From the NCBI RefSeq assembly GCF_008933115.1, contig NZ_WBVO01000003.1:124001-188000 (forward strand): a DNA stretch of 64,000 nt. The letters are read 5' to 3'. Shown piece after piece: positions 18,323 through 27,202 of the stretch (its first letter is position 1; each line of letters starts with the position of its first letter). The stretch is from Phaeocystidibacter luteus (GTDB lineage Bacteria > Bacteroidota > Bacteroidia > Flavobacteriales > Schleiferiaceae). The notes below the pieces were generated by a model. It was given only the letters and a program-made list of their open reading frames with translations. It searched no databases and was not told the DNA's origin. The translations under genes and the position numbers were made by a program.

Positions 18323-19122
18323 TAAACCATGGTGTAAATGAGGGCGCCAACGCCTACTACGAAGCAGTATATGGCAAAGTAGGTGAGCTTAGCTCGCTTC
18401 ACAAGGGCAATCATCCATCTACAAGCGAAAAGTCCAACGACAAACGCGGCAATAAAGCCAATGATCAATGGTGTTGCTGAGGTTTCTGGGACCTGCATTT
18501 CTCCACTGAAAATGTCCTTCAAGTCGAGGAGCATTTTTCCGAGGATTAGCGGGATAACCATCAAAAAGCTAAAACGAGCAGCTTTGTCTCTATCGATACC
18601 GAGAAGTACCGACGTTGAAATTGTCGCACCAGATCTCGAAATGCCTGGAGCAATGGCTACTGCCTGAGCAACGCCGATGATGATTGCTTCGAATCCGGTA
18701 ACCTTCTTGTGCGTCTTTTTTGCCCTGTCGGCCAGCACAAGGAGTAGGCTGGTGATGATGAGCATCAAGCCAACGAGCGTTAGTTCACCTTCGAAGAAAT
18801 AATCTATCTGATCCTCAAAGAAGAGTCCGGCAATCGCCGCAGGAATCATAGACAATGCAATGAAGGTGATGAACTTGGTTTCATCATTCCAGGCAAACTT
18901 GAAGAGTCCTTTAAACAGGCTAACAATGTCCTTTCGATAAATGACGATGGTGGAAAGTGCCGTAGCTCCGTGGAGGAAAACCATGTAGAGCTTGTTCTCT
19001 TCGGGTAGGTTGTCGCCGCCCATGATGAACTCTGCAATCGTAAGGTGACCGCTGGAGCTAACGGGTAGGAACTCGGTTAGGCCCTGGATGATTCCAAGGA
19101 TGATGGCTTCAATAACACTCAT
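18322..19122 (-). CDS. uppP: Undecaprenyl-diphosphatase
   Basis: A 266-aa BacA-type integral membrane phosphatase that recycles undecaprenyl pyrophosphate for peptidoglycan and other envelope glycans. Motifs: LTEFLPVSSSGHL (about residues 15-27) and APGISRSGATIS, the two signature blocks that carry the catalytic Glu, Ser and Arg. About eight hydrophobic segments fit the family. It sits between DUF3098 and truB. Confidence 0.96.
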   Translation of the reverse strand: MSVIEAIILGIIQGLTEFLPVSSSGHLTIAEFIMGGDNLPEENKLYMVFLHGATALSTIVIYRKDIVSLFKGLFKFAWNDETKFITFIALSMIPAAIAGLFFEDQIDYFFEGELTLVGLMLIITSLLLVLADRAKKTHKKVTGFEAIIIGVAQAVAIAPGISRSGATISTSVLLGIDRDKAARFSFLMVIPLILGKMLLDLKDIFSGEMQVPETSATPLIIGFIAAFVVGLFACRWMIALVKRAKLTYFAIYCFVVGVGALIYTMV

Positions 19123-19143
19123 GAACTGAGCTGTGTAGGTTGC

Positions 19144-19395
19144 TTATTTTTCGGCTGACTCTTCTTCGGTCTTCGAAGGTGTCCACATGATAGCGAAGAT
19201 TTCTACTACGAAACCTACTACCAAAAGAGCAGGCGCTACGGCGATGCGTGTTTTGCTGAAAATCTCTGGATTGAATACTTCAGGATCTTCCGAACCTCCA
19301 CCAATCATCAATAGGTAACCTAGGGTGATGATGGCCAATCCAACAAACATCAAGATGTAGTTCATTCTTCCGAACAGAAACGTGGCTGTTTTCAT
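19144..19395 (-). CDS. DUF3098 family membrane protein
   Basis: An 83-aa protein with two membrane segments (YILMFVGLAIITLGYLLMIG and IAVAPALLVVGFVVEIFAIM) separated by a short acidic loop (GGGSEDPEVFNPEIFSKTR). This pattern is the DUF3098 family, found in Bacteroidota next to ftsX. It is 4 nt downstream of ftsX, so co-transcribed; a role linked to FtsX or the division/envelope machinery is inference from neighbourhood only. Confidence 0.85.
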   Translation of the reverse strand: MKTATFLFGRMNYILMFVGLAIITLGYLLMIGGGSEDPEVFNPEIFSKTRIAVAPALLVVGFVVEIFAIMWTPSKTEEESAEK

Positions 19396-19399
19396 ATCC

Positions 19400-20278
19400 T
19401 TAGTTGTATAAATCGTCAGTTTTTAAATTGAGATAGCGGCTTACCGCGAAGATTGTACATCCCCAAACAAGCAGGGTTCCGAACACAATCATTCCGCCAC
19501 AGATGAGTGCAAGCTCTAGCGGAGAATATACAAGTCCAACCTGCCAAAGCTCAGCCTTGCCGAAGTAGACACCTGCAACCAACATCGCTGATGACAGAAC
19601 GCCGCCTACAACGCCGAGCTGCAGACTGTTCTTCATAAACGGACGTTGGATAAACGCTTTGGTAGCACCAACCAATTGCATGGTTTTTATGGTGAAACGC
19701 TTGGAGTAAATCGATAGTCGGATGCTAGAGTTGATCAAGGCAATCGAAACCAAAATCAACAATATAGAAGCAATGAGAAGTCCGCTGCCAATCTTGCGAA
19801 CAAAAGCGTTCATCAATTCCACAAAATCGGGATCGTAAACGACGTCGGAAACCACAGGGTTTTCCTTTAGCTCAGCGCTGAAGGCTTCCACATCATTCAT
19901 GTTCACAAAGTTGGCCTGCATCTTAATTTCGATAGCATCACTCAACGGGTTTGAACCGAGGAAGTCGACGAATTCTTCTCCGAGAAGTTCTTCGAGTTCT
20001 TCCGCTGCTTCATCCTTTGTAATGAACTCGGTTGAAACAACTTTTTCAGAAATCTCAAGCTCCTTTTGAAATTGGCGAATGTCAGCTTCTTGCGCGTCGT
20101 TTTTGAGCATTACCGTGAAGGCATACTCTTCGAGCATCTTATTTCGCATGCTATCGGCCTTCATGACCAATGTTCCGAAAACGCCCAAAATGAAAAGCAC
20201 AAGCGTGATGCTTATCACAACCGAGAGGTAAGAAGATCTGAGTCTTCTCTTGTGAAATTTTTCTTCTGATTTCGCCAT
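19400..20278 (-). CDS. ftsX: Cell division protein FtsX
   Basis: A 292-aa inner-membrane protein with four membrane segments: one at residues 17-40, then a large periplasmic domain (about 45-170), and three at the C-terminus with LVGATKAFIQRPFMKNSLQLG, the FtsX signature. FtsX pairs with the ATPase FtsE to control peptidoglycan hydrolases at division; ftsE is not in this window. A near -7 box (TACCTTAG, 20286-20293 minus) lies just upstream. Confidence 0.93.
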   Translation of the reverse strand: MAKSEEKFHKRRLRSSYLSVVISITLVLFILGVFGTLVMKADSMRNKMLEEYAFTVMLKNDAQEADIRQFQKELEISEKVVSTEFITKDEAAEELEELLGEEFVDFLGSNPLSDAIEIKMQANFVNMNDVEAFSAELKENPVVSDVVYDPDFVELMNAFVRKIGSGLLIASILLILVSIALINSSIRLSIYSKRFTIKTMQLVGATKAFIQRPFMKNSLQLGVVGGVLSSAMLVAGVYFGKAELWQVGLVYSPLELALICGGMIVFGTLLVWGCTIFAVSRYLNLKTDDLYN

Positions 20279-20445
20279 AGCTGCGGCTAAGGTAAGGAAT
20301 GACTATCTATGCTGTCATGTAACGAAAAGTTAATTTCCACAGTACACTTCAACACACTTGTTTCAAACAGTACCTCCTTTTACCTGTTAAGGAGTACATA
20401 GGTCGGATGACTGTTTAGAATCGTTCTTACTAGGCGTCTATTTCG

Positions 20446-20453
20446 TACCTTTG
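20446..20453 (+). promoter_or_regulatory. -7 box (TACCTTTG) of the mrp-nifU-korAB run
   Basis: A perfect TAnnTTTG, 24 nt upstream of the ATG at 20478. The open frame's TTG at 20451 falls inside this box, which argues against that upstream start. Confidence 0.55.
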
Positions 20454-20477
20454 CACTACCTTTTTTTAAGCAAATTG

Positions 20478-21632
20478 ATGAAGTACGATAAGTCTCAGAT
20501 ATACAGCAGTTTGAAGCATGTTCAGGCCACCGAAGGCGATCAGAATTTGATCGATGCCGGACACGTGCGTAACATTCAAGTTTTTGGCGATGAAGTGGAA
20601 GTTGATGTGATCAGCATGAACCCAACTCTTCAAGCTAAGAAGAAATTAGAGGTGAACATCCTCAAAGCAGTTCACGAACACGCTTACCCTAAAGCGAAAA
20701 TCAAAGTAAATGTAATCGTTCCCGAAGAGGCAAAGCAGAAAGCGGCCGCTCAACAGCAAATTCGCGGCGAGGAGCTTCCTGGCGTGAAGAATATCATTGC
20801 CGTTGCTTCTGGTAAAGGAGGTGTTGGGAAGAGCACACTTACCGCCAACTTAGCGGTATCGTTAGCCAAAATGGGATTCAAAGTAGGTTTGGTAGATGCC
20901 GATATCTACGGTCCCTCCATGCCGATTATGTTCGATGTTGTGAACGAACGCCCTTCGAGCATTGAAGTGAATGGCAAGAAGTTGATGGATCCAGTAGAAG
21001 CTCACGGGGTGAAAATGCTTTCGATCGGATTCTTTGCCGGTACCGACCAAGCCGTAGTTTGGCGAGGTCCAATGGCCACCAAGGCATTAAACCAAATGAT
21101 TCGCGATTCACATTGGGGCGATCTCGACTTCATGCTAATCGACCTGCCTCCTGGAACAGGTGATATCCACCTAAGTCTAGTACAGGCCGTTCCAGTGACC
21201 GGCGCTGTAATCGTCAGCACACCACAGGCAATTGCCCTTTCGGATGCGCGCAAAGGCGTAGCGATGTTCGGCATGGATTCTATCAATGTTCCAGTACTAG
21301 GAATCGTTGAAAACATGTCCTACTTCAGTCCGGAGGAGCTTCCTGATAACAAATACTATATCTTCGGTAAGTCGGGTGCGAAGAACCTGACCGAAGAACT
21401 AAAAGTGCCTTTCCTCGGCGAAGTGCCACTCGTGCAGAGTGTTCGTGAGGCGGGTGACGTAGGTAGACCAGCCGTGATGCAGGAGAATACTCCAATCGCC
21501 GAAACCTTGAAGAAGGTGGCTCAAAACATGGTGGAATCGCTCGTGGAGAGAAACGAGAATCTTCCTCCAACTGAAGCTGTTCGCATCACAACTATGGCCG
21601 GTTGCTCACCTAAAAAAGAGAAGACAGTATGA
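20478..21632 (+). CDS. Mrp/NBP35-family P-loop ATPase (Fe-S cluster carrier)
   Basis: A 384-aa protein: an N-terminal MIP18/DUF59-like domain (residues 1-80), then a deviant Walker A SGKGGVGKSTLTANLA (about 110-125), DADIYGPSMP and LIDLPPGTGD. ApbC/Mrp proteins load and deliver Fe-S clusters. Many have a CxxC pair for the bridging cluster; here only one cysteine is present in the whole protein (MAGCSPKKEK near the C-terminus), and the usual site reads ENMSYFSPEELPDNKYYIFG. It overlaps the NifU-like gene by 4 bp. Confidence 0.93.
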   Translation: MKYDKSQIYSSLKHVQATEGDQNLIDAGHVRNIQVFGDEVEVDVISMNPTLQAKKKLEVNILKAVHEHAYPKAKIKVNVIVPEEAKQKAAAQQQIRGEELPGVKNIIAVASGKGGVGKSTLTANLAVSLAKMGFKVGLVDADIYGPSMPIMFDVVNERPSSIEVNGKKLMDPVEAHGVKMLSIGFFAGTDQAVVWRGPMATKALNQMIRDSHWGDLDFMLIDLPPGTGDIHLSLVQAVPVTGAVIVSTPQAIALSDARKGVAMFGMDSINVPVLGIVENMSYFSPEELPDNKYYIFGKSGAKNLTEELKVPFLGEVPLVQSVREAGDVGRPAVMQENTPIAETLKKVAQNMVESLVERNENLPPTEAVRITTMAGCSPKKEKTV

Positions 21633-21877
21633 GTGCAAGAACACAAACTGTAGATAAAATTCTTAATGCCCTCGAAGAAATTCGTCCGTTCCTCAAGTCA
21701 GATGGAGGCGATATTACCTTCGTGGAGCTCACCGACGATAATATTGTTCGTGTTCAGCTTCACGGCGCATGCACGGGTTGTTCAGTTAACCAAATGACCT
21801 TGAAGTCTGGTGTTGAAATGACCATCAAGAAGCACGTTCCGGAAATCGTTCGCGTAGAACAAGCGGTCGAAGCATAA
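21629..21877 (+). CDS. NifU C-terminal domain (Nfu-type) Fe-S scaffold
   Basis: An 82-aa single-domain protein. HGACTGCSVNQMTLKSGVE carries the CxxC (Cys48, Cys51) that binds a 4Fe-4S cluster between two subunits in Nfu proteins. It starts inside the mrp stop region (4-bp overlap) and is followed after 12 nt by the oxidoreductase, whose KorB-type subunits need Fe-S clusters. The order suggests scaffold, carrier and client in one transcript (inference). Confidence 0.93.
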   Translation: MSARTQTVDKILNALEEIRPFLKSDGGDITFVELTDDNIVRVQLHGACTGCSVNQMTLKSGVEMTIKKHVPEIVRVEQAVEA

Positions 21878-21889
21878 GGAGTAGACCTC

Positions 21890-23743
21890 ATGAGTCAGCA
21901 CGAAGTTTCTAAAGTCACCATTCTATTTTCAGGGGATTCGGGCGACGGTATTCAACTTACCGGATCTGAGTTTTCCCATACCGCTGCGCTTTATGGCAAC
22001 GACCTCAGTACGTTTCCAGATTTCCCGGCGGAGATCCGTGCCCCGCAAGGTACAGTTGCCGGTGTATCAGGATTCAAACTGAATTTTGGAAGTGAGGCGA
22101 TTTATACTCCAGGAGGCAGTGTAGATGTCTTAGTGGTGATGAACGCAGCTGCACTCAAAAAGAACTTGTCCGATCTCAAGGAAGACGGATTTATCATTGC
22201 GAATTCTGCAGGTTTCGATAAGCGCAATCTGAAATTGGCTGGATATCCGGACGACTCCGATGTGCTTTCTGAACTTAGGGAATCGCATCGGGTGCTCGAC
22301 CTCGATGTAACTAAGTTGACGCGCGAAGCACTCAAAGATTCAAGCTTAGGAACAAAAGACCGCGATCGTTCTAAGAACATGTTTGTCCTTGGTTTCCTCT
22401 ATTGGATTTACGGAAGATCGCTCGATAGAACCACCCAGTTCCTCGAAACCAAGTTTGCCAAGAAACCTGAAATCGCAAGCGCGAATATTACCGTGCTCAA
22501 GGCCGGTTATCATTATGGTGAAACGATTGAAGCTTCTCTTCCACGTTACATCGTGAAACCAGCAAAGCTCGAAGCAGGCACGTATAGAAACATCTCAGGC
22601 AACCAGGGATTGGCCATCGGATTAATAGCCGCGGCTGAGAAATCAAACCTGCCTCTTTTCTACGGATCATATCCAATTACTCCGGCAAGTGATATTCTGC
22701 ACGAGTTATCACGACACAAGAACTTCGGAGTAAAAACTTTCCAGGCAGAAGATGAAATCGCTGCCGTCACCAGCGCCATTGGTGCGAGTTTTGGCGGGAA
22801 TCTCGGCGTTACTGCTTCATCTGGCCCGGGTATCGCATTGAAAACGGAAGCAATTGGACTCGCCATTATGCTCGAGCTTCCACTTGTGATTGTCAATGTG
22901 CAGCGAGGTGGACCATCAACAGGTCTTCCTACTAAAACAGAGCAGGCAGATTTGCTTCAAGCGGTTTACGGTAGAAACGGAGAGGCTCCCATGCCCGTCA
23001 TCGCGGCCCATAGTCCATCCGATACATTTAGTACGGCCATTGAAGCATGCAAGATTGCTATTGAGCACATGACACCGGTAATGGTGCTAAGTGATGGATA
23101 CATTGCGAATGGTTCGGAACCTTGGAAGTTTCCAAATGCCAAAGACTTGCCGACCATCAATCCTCCAAAAGCGAAACTCGACGGTGGCGAATATCTTCCG
23201 TACCAGCGCGACGAAAAGCTCGTTCGAAGTTGGGCCGTTCCCGGCGAGGCTGGTGGAGAGCACCGCGTAGGTGGACTCGAGAAAGAAGAAAATACAGGAA
23301 ACGTATCCTACGATCCTGAAAACCACGAGAGGATGGTGAAAATCCGCGCTGAGAAAGTGCAGAGGATTGCCAACTCTTTTACGCCGCTAGAAATGGAGGA
23401 AGGTGAGACTTCCGGCGATATCCTCGTTTTGGGCTGGGGTTCAACCTTCGGCGCGATAAAAGTGGCCGTACGTGAACTTCGCGGCGATGGAGTACATGTT
23501 AGTCACCTCCACTTACGACATGTTTCGCCTTTCCCAAATGACCTTGAAGAGCTGTTGAAGAGCTTTAAACGTGTGTTGATTCCGGAGATTAACAACGGCC
23601 AACTCGTAAAGCTTATCCGTGATCAGTATTTGATTGATGCGAAGTCGCTCTGCAAGATTCAAGGTTTGCCTTTCCGCTCTTCAGAAATTAAAGCGGCGGT
23701 AATGGAAGAAGTTAGAATACTCACCCAAATGCAAGAATCATGA
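21890..23743 (+). CDS. korA: 2-oxoacid:acceptor (ferredoxin) oxidoreductase, fused gamma-alpha subunit
   Basis: A 617-aa protein with the gamma domain first (residues 1-190, SGDSGDGIQLTG motif) and the alpha domain after (ISGNQGLAIGLIAAAEKSN, YPITPASDILHEL, EDEIAAVTSAIGASFGG, SSGPGIALKTEAIGLA). This is the KorA type that oxidises 2-oxoglutarate to succinyl-CoA with ferredoxin as acceptor, though the substrate could be another 2-oxoacid. The next gene, overlapping by 4 bp, is the thiamine-diphosphate-binding beta subunit. Confidence 0.93.
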   Translation: MSQHEVSKVTILFSGDSGDGIQLTGSEFSHTAALYGNDLSTFPDFPAEIRAPQGTVAGVSGFKLNFGSEAIYTPGGSVDVLVVMNAAALKKNLSDLKEDGFIIANSAGFDKRNLKLAGYPDDSDVLSELRESHRVLDLDVTKLTREALKDSSLGTKDRDRSKNMFVLGFLYWIYGRSLDRTTQFLETKFAKKPEIASANITVLKAGYHYGETIEASLPRYIVKPAKLEAGTYRNISGNQGLAIGLIAAAEKSNLPLFYGSYPITPASDILHELSRHKNFGVKTFQAEDEIAAVTSAIGASFGGNLGVTASSGPGIALKTEAIGLAIMLELPLVIVNVQRGGPSTGLPTKTEQADLLQAVYGRNGEAPMPVIAAHSPSDTFSTAIEACKIAIEHMTPVMVLSDGYIANGSEPWKFPNAKDLPTINPPKAKLDGGEYLPYQRDEKLVRSWAVPGEAGGEHRVGGLEKEENTGNVSYDPENHERMVKIRAEKVQRIANSFTPLEMEEGETSGDILVLGWGSTFGAIKVAVRELRGDGVHVSHLHLRHVSPFPNDLEELLKSFKRVLIPEINNGQLVKLIRDQYLIDAKSLCKIQGLPFRSSEIKAAVMEEVRILTQMQES

Positions 23744-24756
23744 GCGAGGAGAACATCACCTTGACGCCCAAAGATTTTGCAACGGACCAGGATGTACGCT
23801 GGTGTCCGGGGTGTGGCGACTATTCCATATTGAAACAAGTTCAGACCATCATGCCTGAGCTCGATGTGCCGAAAGAAGACATCGTTTTCATTTCGGGTAT
23901 CGGCTGTTCGTCTCGCTTCCCATATTACATGAATACCTATGGAATGCACAGTATTCATGGTCGAGCTACGAGCGTAGCTTCTGGCTTGAAGCTGGCAAAT
24001 CCCAATACGAGTGTTTGGGTGGTGACAGGCGATGGCGACGGACTGTCCATTGGGGGGAATCATCTTATTCACTTATTGAGGAGGAACCTCGATGTGAATA
24101 TTCTTCTCTTTAACAATGAGATTTACGGTCTCACAAAAGGCCAATACTCTCCAACATCTCCGGTTGGACAAGTCACGAAGTCTAGTCCGATGGGGGCTAT
24201 CGACCATCCATTCAATCCACTTGCCTTAGCCCTGGGGGCTGATGCTACTTTTATTGCCAGAACGGCTGATCGAGACCCGTTGCATCAGCGCGAGATGTTG
24301 TTGCGTTCCCACAAGCACAAAGGCTCTAGTTTCTTGGAGATTTACCAGAATTGCAACGTGTTTAACGACGGTGCCTTTGAGGTAATGACGGATAAGAAGG
24401 GCCGACCATTTACTACGCTTTATCTCGAGCATGGCAAACCTCTCGTTTTTGCAAATGGAGAGAAGGGAATTATCCTCGATGGGTTAAAGCCGAAAGTGGT
24501 GAATCTGGGAGCTGATTACAGCGAATCGGATTTGTGGATTCACGACGAACACGATCAAACCAAAGCGTATATCTTGACTAGGATGTTCGAAGATCCTCAA
24601 GACGGATTGCCTAGACCATTCGGGGTGTTGTATTCGGAGGAACGTCCACTTTATGAAGACTTGCTCGAAGGTCAGTTGGTTTCAGCCAAGGCCATCAAAG
24701 GGGAGGGAAACCTGGATGCATTGATTGCAGGTTCGAATACGTGGGACGTGAAATAA
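23740..24756 (+). CDS. korB: 2-oxoacid:acceptor oxidoreductase beta subunit
   Basis: A 338-aa subunit. RWCPGCGDYSIL near the N-terminus supplies Fe-S ligands (CxxC), and the thiamine-diphosphate motif runs GDGDGLSIGGNH to the NNEIYGLTKGQYSPTS block. Together with KorA it makes CoA-dependent oxidative decarboxylation possible in a largely aerobic cell. The stop codon abuts the stop of the convergent 24757 gene with no spacer. Confidence 0.93.
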   Translation: MSEENITLTPKDFATDQDVRWCPGCGDYSILKQVQTIMPELDVPKEDIVFISGIGCSSRFPYYMNTYGMHSIHGRATSVASGLKLANPNTSVWVVTGDGDGLSIGGNHLIHLLRRNLDVNILLFNNEIYGLTKGQYSPTSPVGQVTKSSPMGAIDHPFNPLALALGADATFIARTADRDPLHQREMLLRSHKHKGSSFLEIYQNCNVFNDGAFEVMTDKKGRPFTTLYLEHGKPLVFANGEKGIILDGLKPKVVNLGADYSESDLWIHDEHDQTKAYILTRMFEDPQDGLPRPFGVLYSEERPLYEDLLEGQLVSAKAIKGEGNLDALIAGSNTWDVK

Positions 24757-25053
24757 TTACTCGGCTGGTTCGTAGCCAGCGAGATTTAACGTGTCCAAAT
24801 CAACTTCAGTGATTGTTGTGCTAACGAAGCCCTTGCTGATTTGCACAATGCGCTGTGACTCTGTCCCGTCTTCCTCTTCGCGAACCTGAAGCTCTATTCT
24901 ATCCGTTGCTCTTCCCACTTTGAAATAGAGAACTCGATCGGTGTGGTATCCATCGTATTCGGATAGTGGATTGTACTGCTTCATGAGGAGTACAAATCCG
25001 GTTCCGATCACAACGGTAATGAGGACAATGAGAAGCTGTGTGCGAGGTTTCAT
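24757..25053 (-). CDS. Small membrane-anchored protein, unknown
   Basis: A 98-aa protein: residues 1-25 form a single membrane anchor (RTQLLIVLITVVIGTGFVLLM), and the rest is a charged extracytoplasmic domain (VGRATDRIELQVREEEDG). I start at the ATG 25053; a GTG two codons upstream is possible. No family is recognised. It lies between korB and a DUF3667 gene, on its own. Confidence 0.6.
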   Translation of the reverse strand: MKPRTQLLIVLITVVIGTGFVLLMKQYNPLSEYDGYHTDRVLYFKVGRATDRIELQVREEEDGTESQRIVQISKGFVSTTITEVDLDTLNLAGYEPAE

Positions 25054-25114
25054 GAACACAATTTTTACAAAGGTAAGGGTAGAAATACAACCCTTCGGGC
25101 TTTACGAGGTTCAT

Positions 25115-25843
25115 TTACGAGGTGACCAAGAAATAGGCTAGTAGGAAACCCACATTTACGTATACGAGCAGAGATACTAGGGCCGCAAAGAAATATGCAA
25201 TCCATCTGTACCATGGCGTGCTTCCCATGGTAGAGGCCATCATGTACATGAGATAGCCAATCAAGATGAACAATTGAATCTGATTGTAACGAACATCGAA
25301 AGTATAGTTGAACAGCATGACGAATGTTCCATAGAAGATATAGAAGCCTGTTGTGTAGAAGGCCATGCTCAGGAATTCGGCGAAGTTGTAACGTTTCCAG
25401 AAGAAAAGCTTCATACCGCCTCCGATGGCGAAGACGAGCACAAGTAGGAAATTGTCGATGTGACTCACCATGTAATAGGCGGCGAGTTTTGAGTTCTTCT
25501 GAATACTGTCAGGGTTACCTTCTGGCACATCTACAATTTGTCCCTTCAGTGGGTCATATTCGAGCAGTGCTCTTAGTATGATATAGATTGCGGTCAGTAC
25601 AATGAAGAAGGGAACAGGCTTGTAATACAGTTGCCGCCTTCCTTCAATAAAGGCCTTCATGACGGTGCCCGGCTGAGTGAACAAGTGTTTGATTGTGCGA
25701 AGCAGAGGGCCATCTAGAGAAAGGTATGCTCCTAGGAATTGAAGGAAAGTATCTTTTACCGTAACTCTTTTCGCGCCAGCTCTTTGACCGCAGTTTGAAC
25801 AAAAGTTTCCGGTGACAGGCTGACCGCAATTCAGACAGTTCAT
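25115..25843 (-). CDS. DUF3667 family membrane protein
   Basis: A 242-aa protein with an N-terminal zinc-ribbon-like motif (CLNCGQPVTGNFCSNCGQR, four Cys), a cytoplasmic helix (VTVKDTFLQFLGAYLSLDGPLLRTIKHL) and about five membrane segments. This is the DUF3667 architecture widespread in Bacteroidota, with no known function. The Cys-ribbon presumably binds zinc. Confidence 0.85.
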   Translation of the reverse strand: MNCLNCGQPVTGNFCSNCGQRAGAKRVTVKDTFLQFLGAYLSLDGPLLRTIKHLFTQPGTVMKAFIEGRRQLYYKPVPFFIVLTAIYIILRALLEYDPLKGQIVDVPEGNPDSIQKNSKLAAYYMVSHIDNFLLVLVFAIGGGMKLFFWKRYNFAEFLSMAFYTTGFYIFYGTFVMLFNYTFDVRYNQIQLFILIGYLMYMMASTMGSTPWYRWIAYFFAALVSLLVYVNVGFLLAYFLVTS

Positions 25844-25950
25844 GGCAGGGGTAGGTTGGGTTGGATGGATTTACAAATTATGAATTTTGAGAATAGGATT
25901 CGGCGTCGGGAAAATTGATAGCTTTAGCCAACGATTAAAAACTTCATCCA

Positions 25951-27201
25951 TTGAACCGCCTTAAAATCCTTTACAGAGATCCACGTAGAAAGCAGCCGAC
26001 AAAAGTGCTTTTGAAAATGATCTTCCTTCACGTTTTGGCCATCATCCCAATTTTGATCTTGGAGCAATCCGAATGGGTGAAAGACAATATGTTCGACCCG
26101 AGCGAAAGTGGAATGCTAGATGCCGTCAGAGAAATTCCGGTAGGGTATTTTGTGCTCTATGCGAGTATCGTTGCACCACTTATGGAGGAAGCAGTTTTTA
26201 GAGCTTGGATGGGCTTGCATGCTGCGGCGATAGTCCTCTTTACAACCGGGGCAACGGTTTATGGAGGATTGGTAATCTCCCCTTCATTTGCCCTAGGTGC
26301 TGGTGTAGTGGTTCTGATTCTCACGCTGATATTTCTTCCGCACATAAAGCGGAATATGGACATACGATTCCAGCGCTGGTTCTATGGAAGCGCTATTCTC
26401 TTCGGAGCAATTCACCTCGGAAACTTCGGTCTGGCGGCTGGTGCGCTTTTGTTCATTTTACCACAGGTAATTTTGGGATTGACCATCGGGCTCGTTCGAG
26501 TGCAAAGAGGCTTTTGGTTTGGCGTCCTCTTTCACGCGTTGTGGAATGGAACGATTAGTATGTTGCTCCTAGTTCCCTATTTCGATTCAGAGGAAAAGGT
26601 CGAAGAGGGCGATGCGTTTTATGCAACATGGGAAACCAGCGATGCCTTCAGCTTTGGAAGTTCTTCGTATTTAAGTTCAGATTCTGTCAACTTTGAGAAC
26701 GTACTTATTGAAGAGTGCTTGAAGGCTATTCACAGATCTTTGGACAGTGAAGTCATCGTTGAATTAAATGGATTTTCCGGCGTTCGAATAAACCTGATGA
26801 TTGAAGGCGATGTGCAAGCGGGCCTCGAGAGGCTGTCGGAAGTTTGGAGTGACAAATACAATGTGAAAGTGAATGCTTCGGAAGGGGAAGAGGATGTCTA
26901 CATACTCTCCAATATAGAAGATTGCGAAGCAGAGGAAATCCCAGGGGAATCGAGGGATGTACTCCAGCTCTTGGCAAGGTATAAGAATGATGCTTTCGGA
27001 AATAGTATAGCGCGCAGAATGGAATCGCTTTATGAAGTGAAGGTTCGATTCGAAGGGGATGATGCGTTTTACACGCCGGTTATTTACCCGTCAGAGGGCC
27101 TCGATTCCGCTTTACATGCTGCGGAATACTACAGCTGTTTGTCTACCAAAGTGGTGAAGGAAGAGGTGAAGAGGATTGTGGTGGAGGCGGGGGAGTTTTA
27201 A
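25951..27201 (+). CDS. CPBP-family intramembrane metalloprotease with long C-terminal extension
   Basis: A 416-aa protein. Its CPBP/CAAX-protease core holds the motifs EEAVFRAW (Glu79-Glu80, Arg84), FGAIHLGNFG and LFHALWNG, which supply the catalytic Glu and His residues in the membrane. The first about 215 residues are membrane; the last 200 are soluble, acidic and unlike usual family members. The start is TTG at 25951, favoured by the basic lead MNRLKILYRDPRRKQ and a near -7 box (TAGCTTTA, 25918-25925); the next ATG (around 26017) would cut into the first helix. Bacteriocin-immunity-like or protein-maturation roles are known for the family; this one is unassigned. Confidence 0.85.
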   Translation: MNRLKILYRDPRRKQPTKVLLKMIFLHVLAIIPILILEQSEWVKDNMFDPSESGMLDAVREIPVGYFVLYASIVAPLMEEAVFRAWMGLHAAAIVLFTTGATVYGGLVISPSFALGAGVVVLILTLIFLPHIKRNMDIRFQRWFYGSAILFGAIHLGNFGLAAGALLFILPQVILGLTIGLVRVQRGFWFGVLFHALWNGTISMLLLVPYFDSEEKVEEGDAFYATWETSDAFSFGSSSYLSSDSVNFENVLIEECLKAIHRSLDSEVIVELNGFSGVRINLMIEGDVQAGLERLSEVWSDKYNVKVNASEGEEDVYILSNIEDCEAEEIPGESRDVLQLLARYKNDAFGNSIARRMESLYEVKVRFEGDDAFYTPVIYPSEGLDSALHAAEYYSCLSTKVVKEEVKRIVVEAGEF

Positions 27202-27202
27202 G

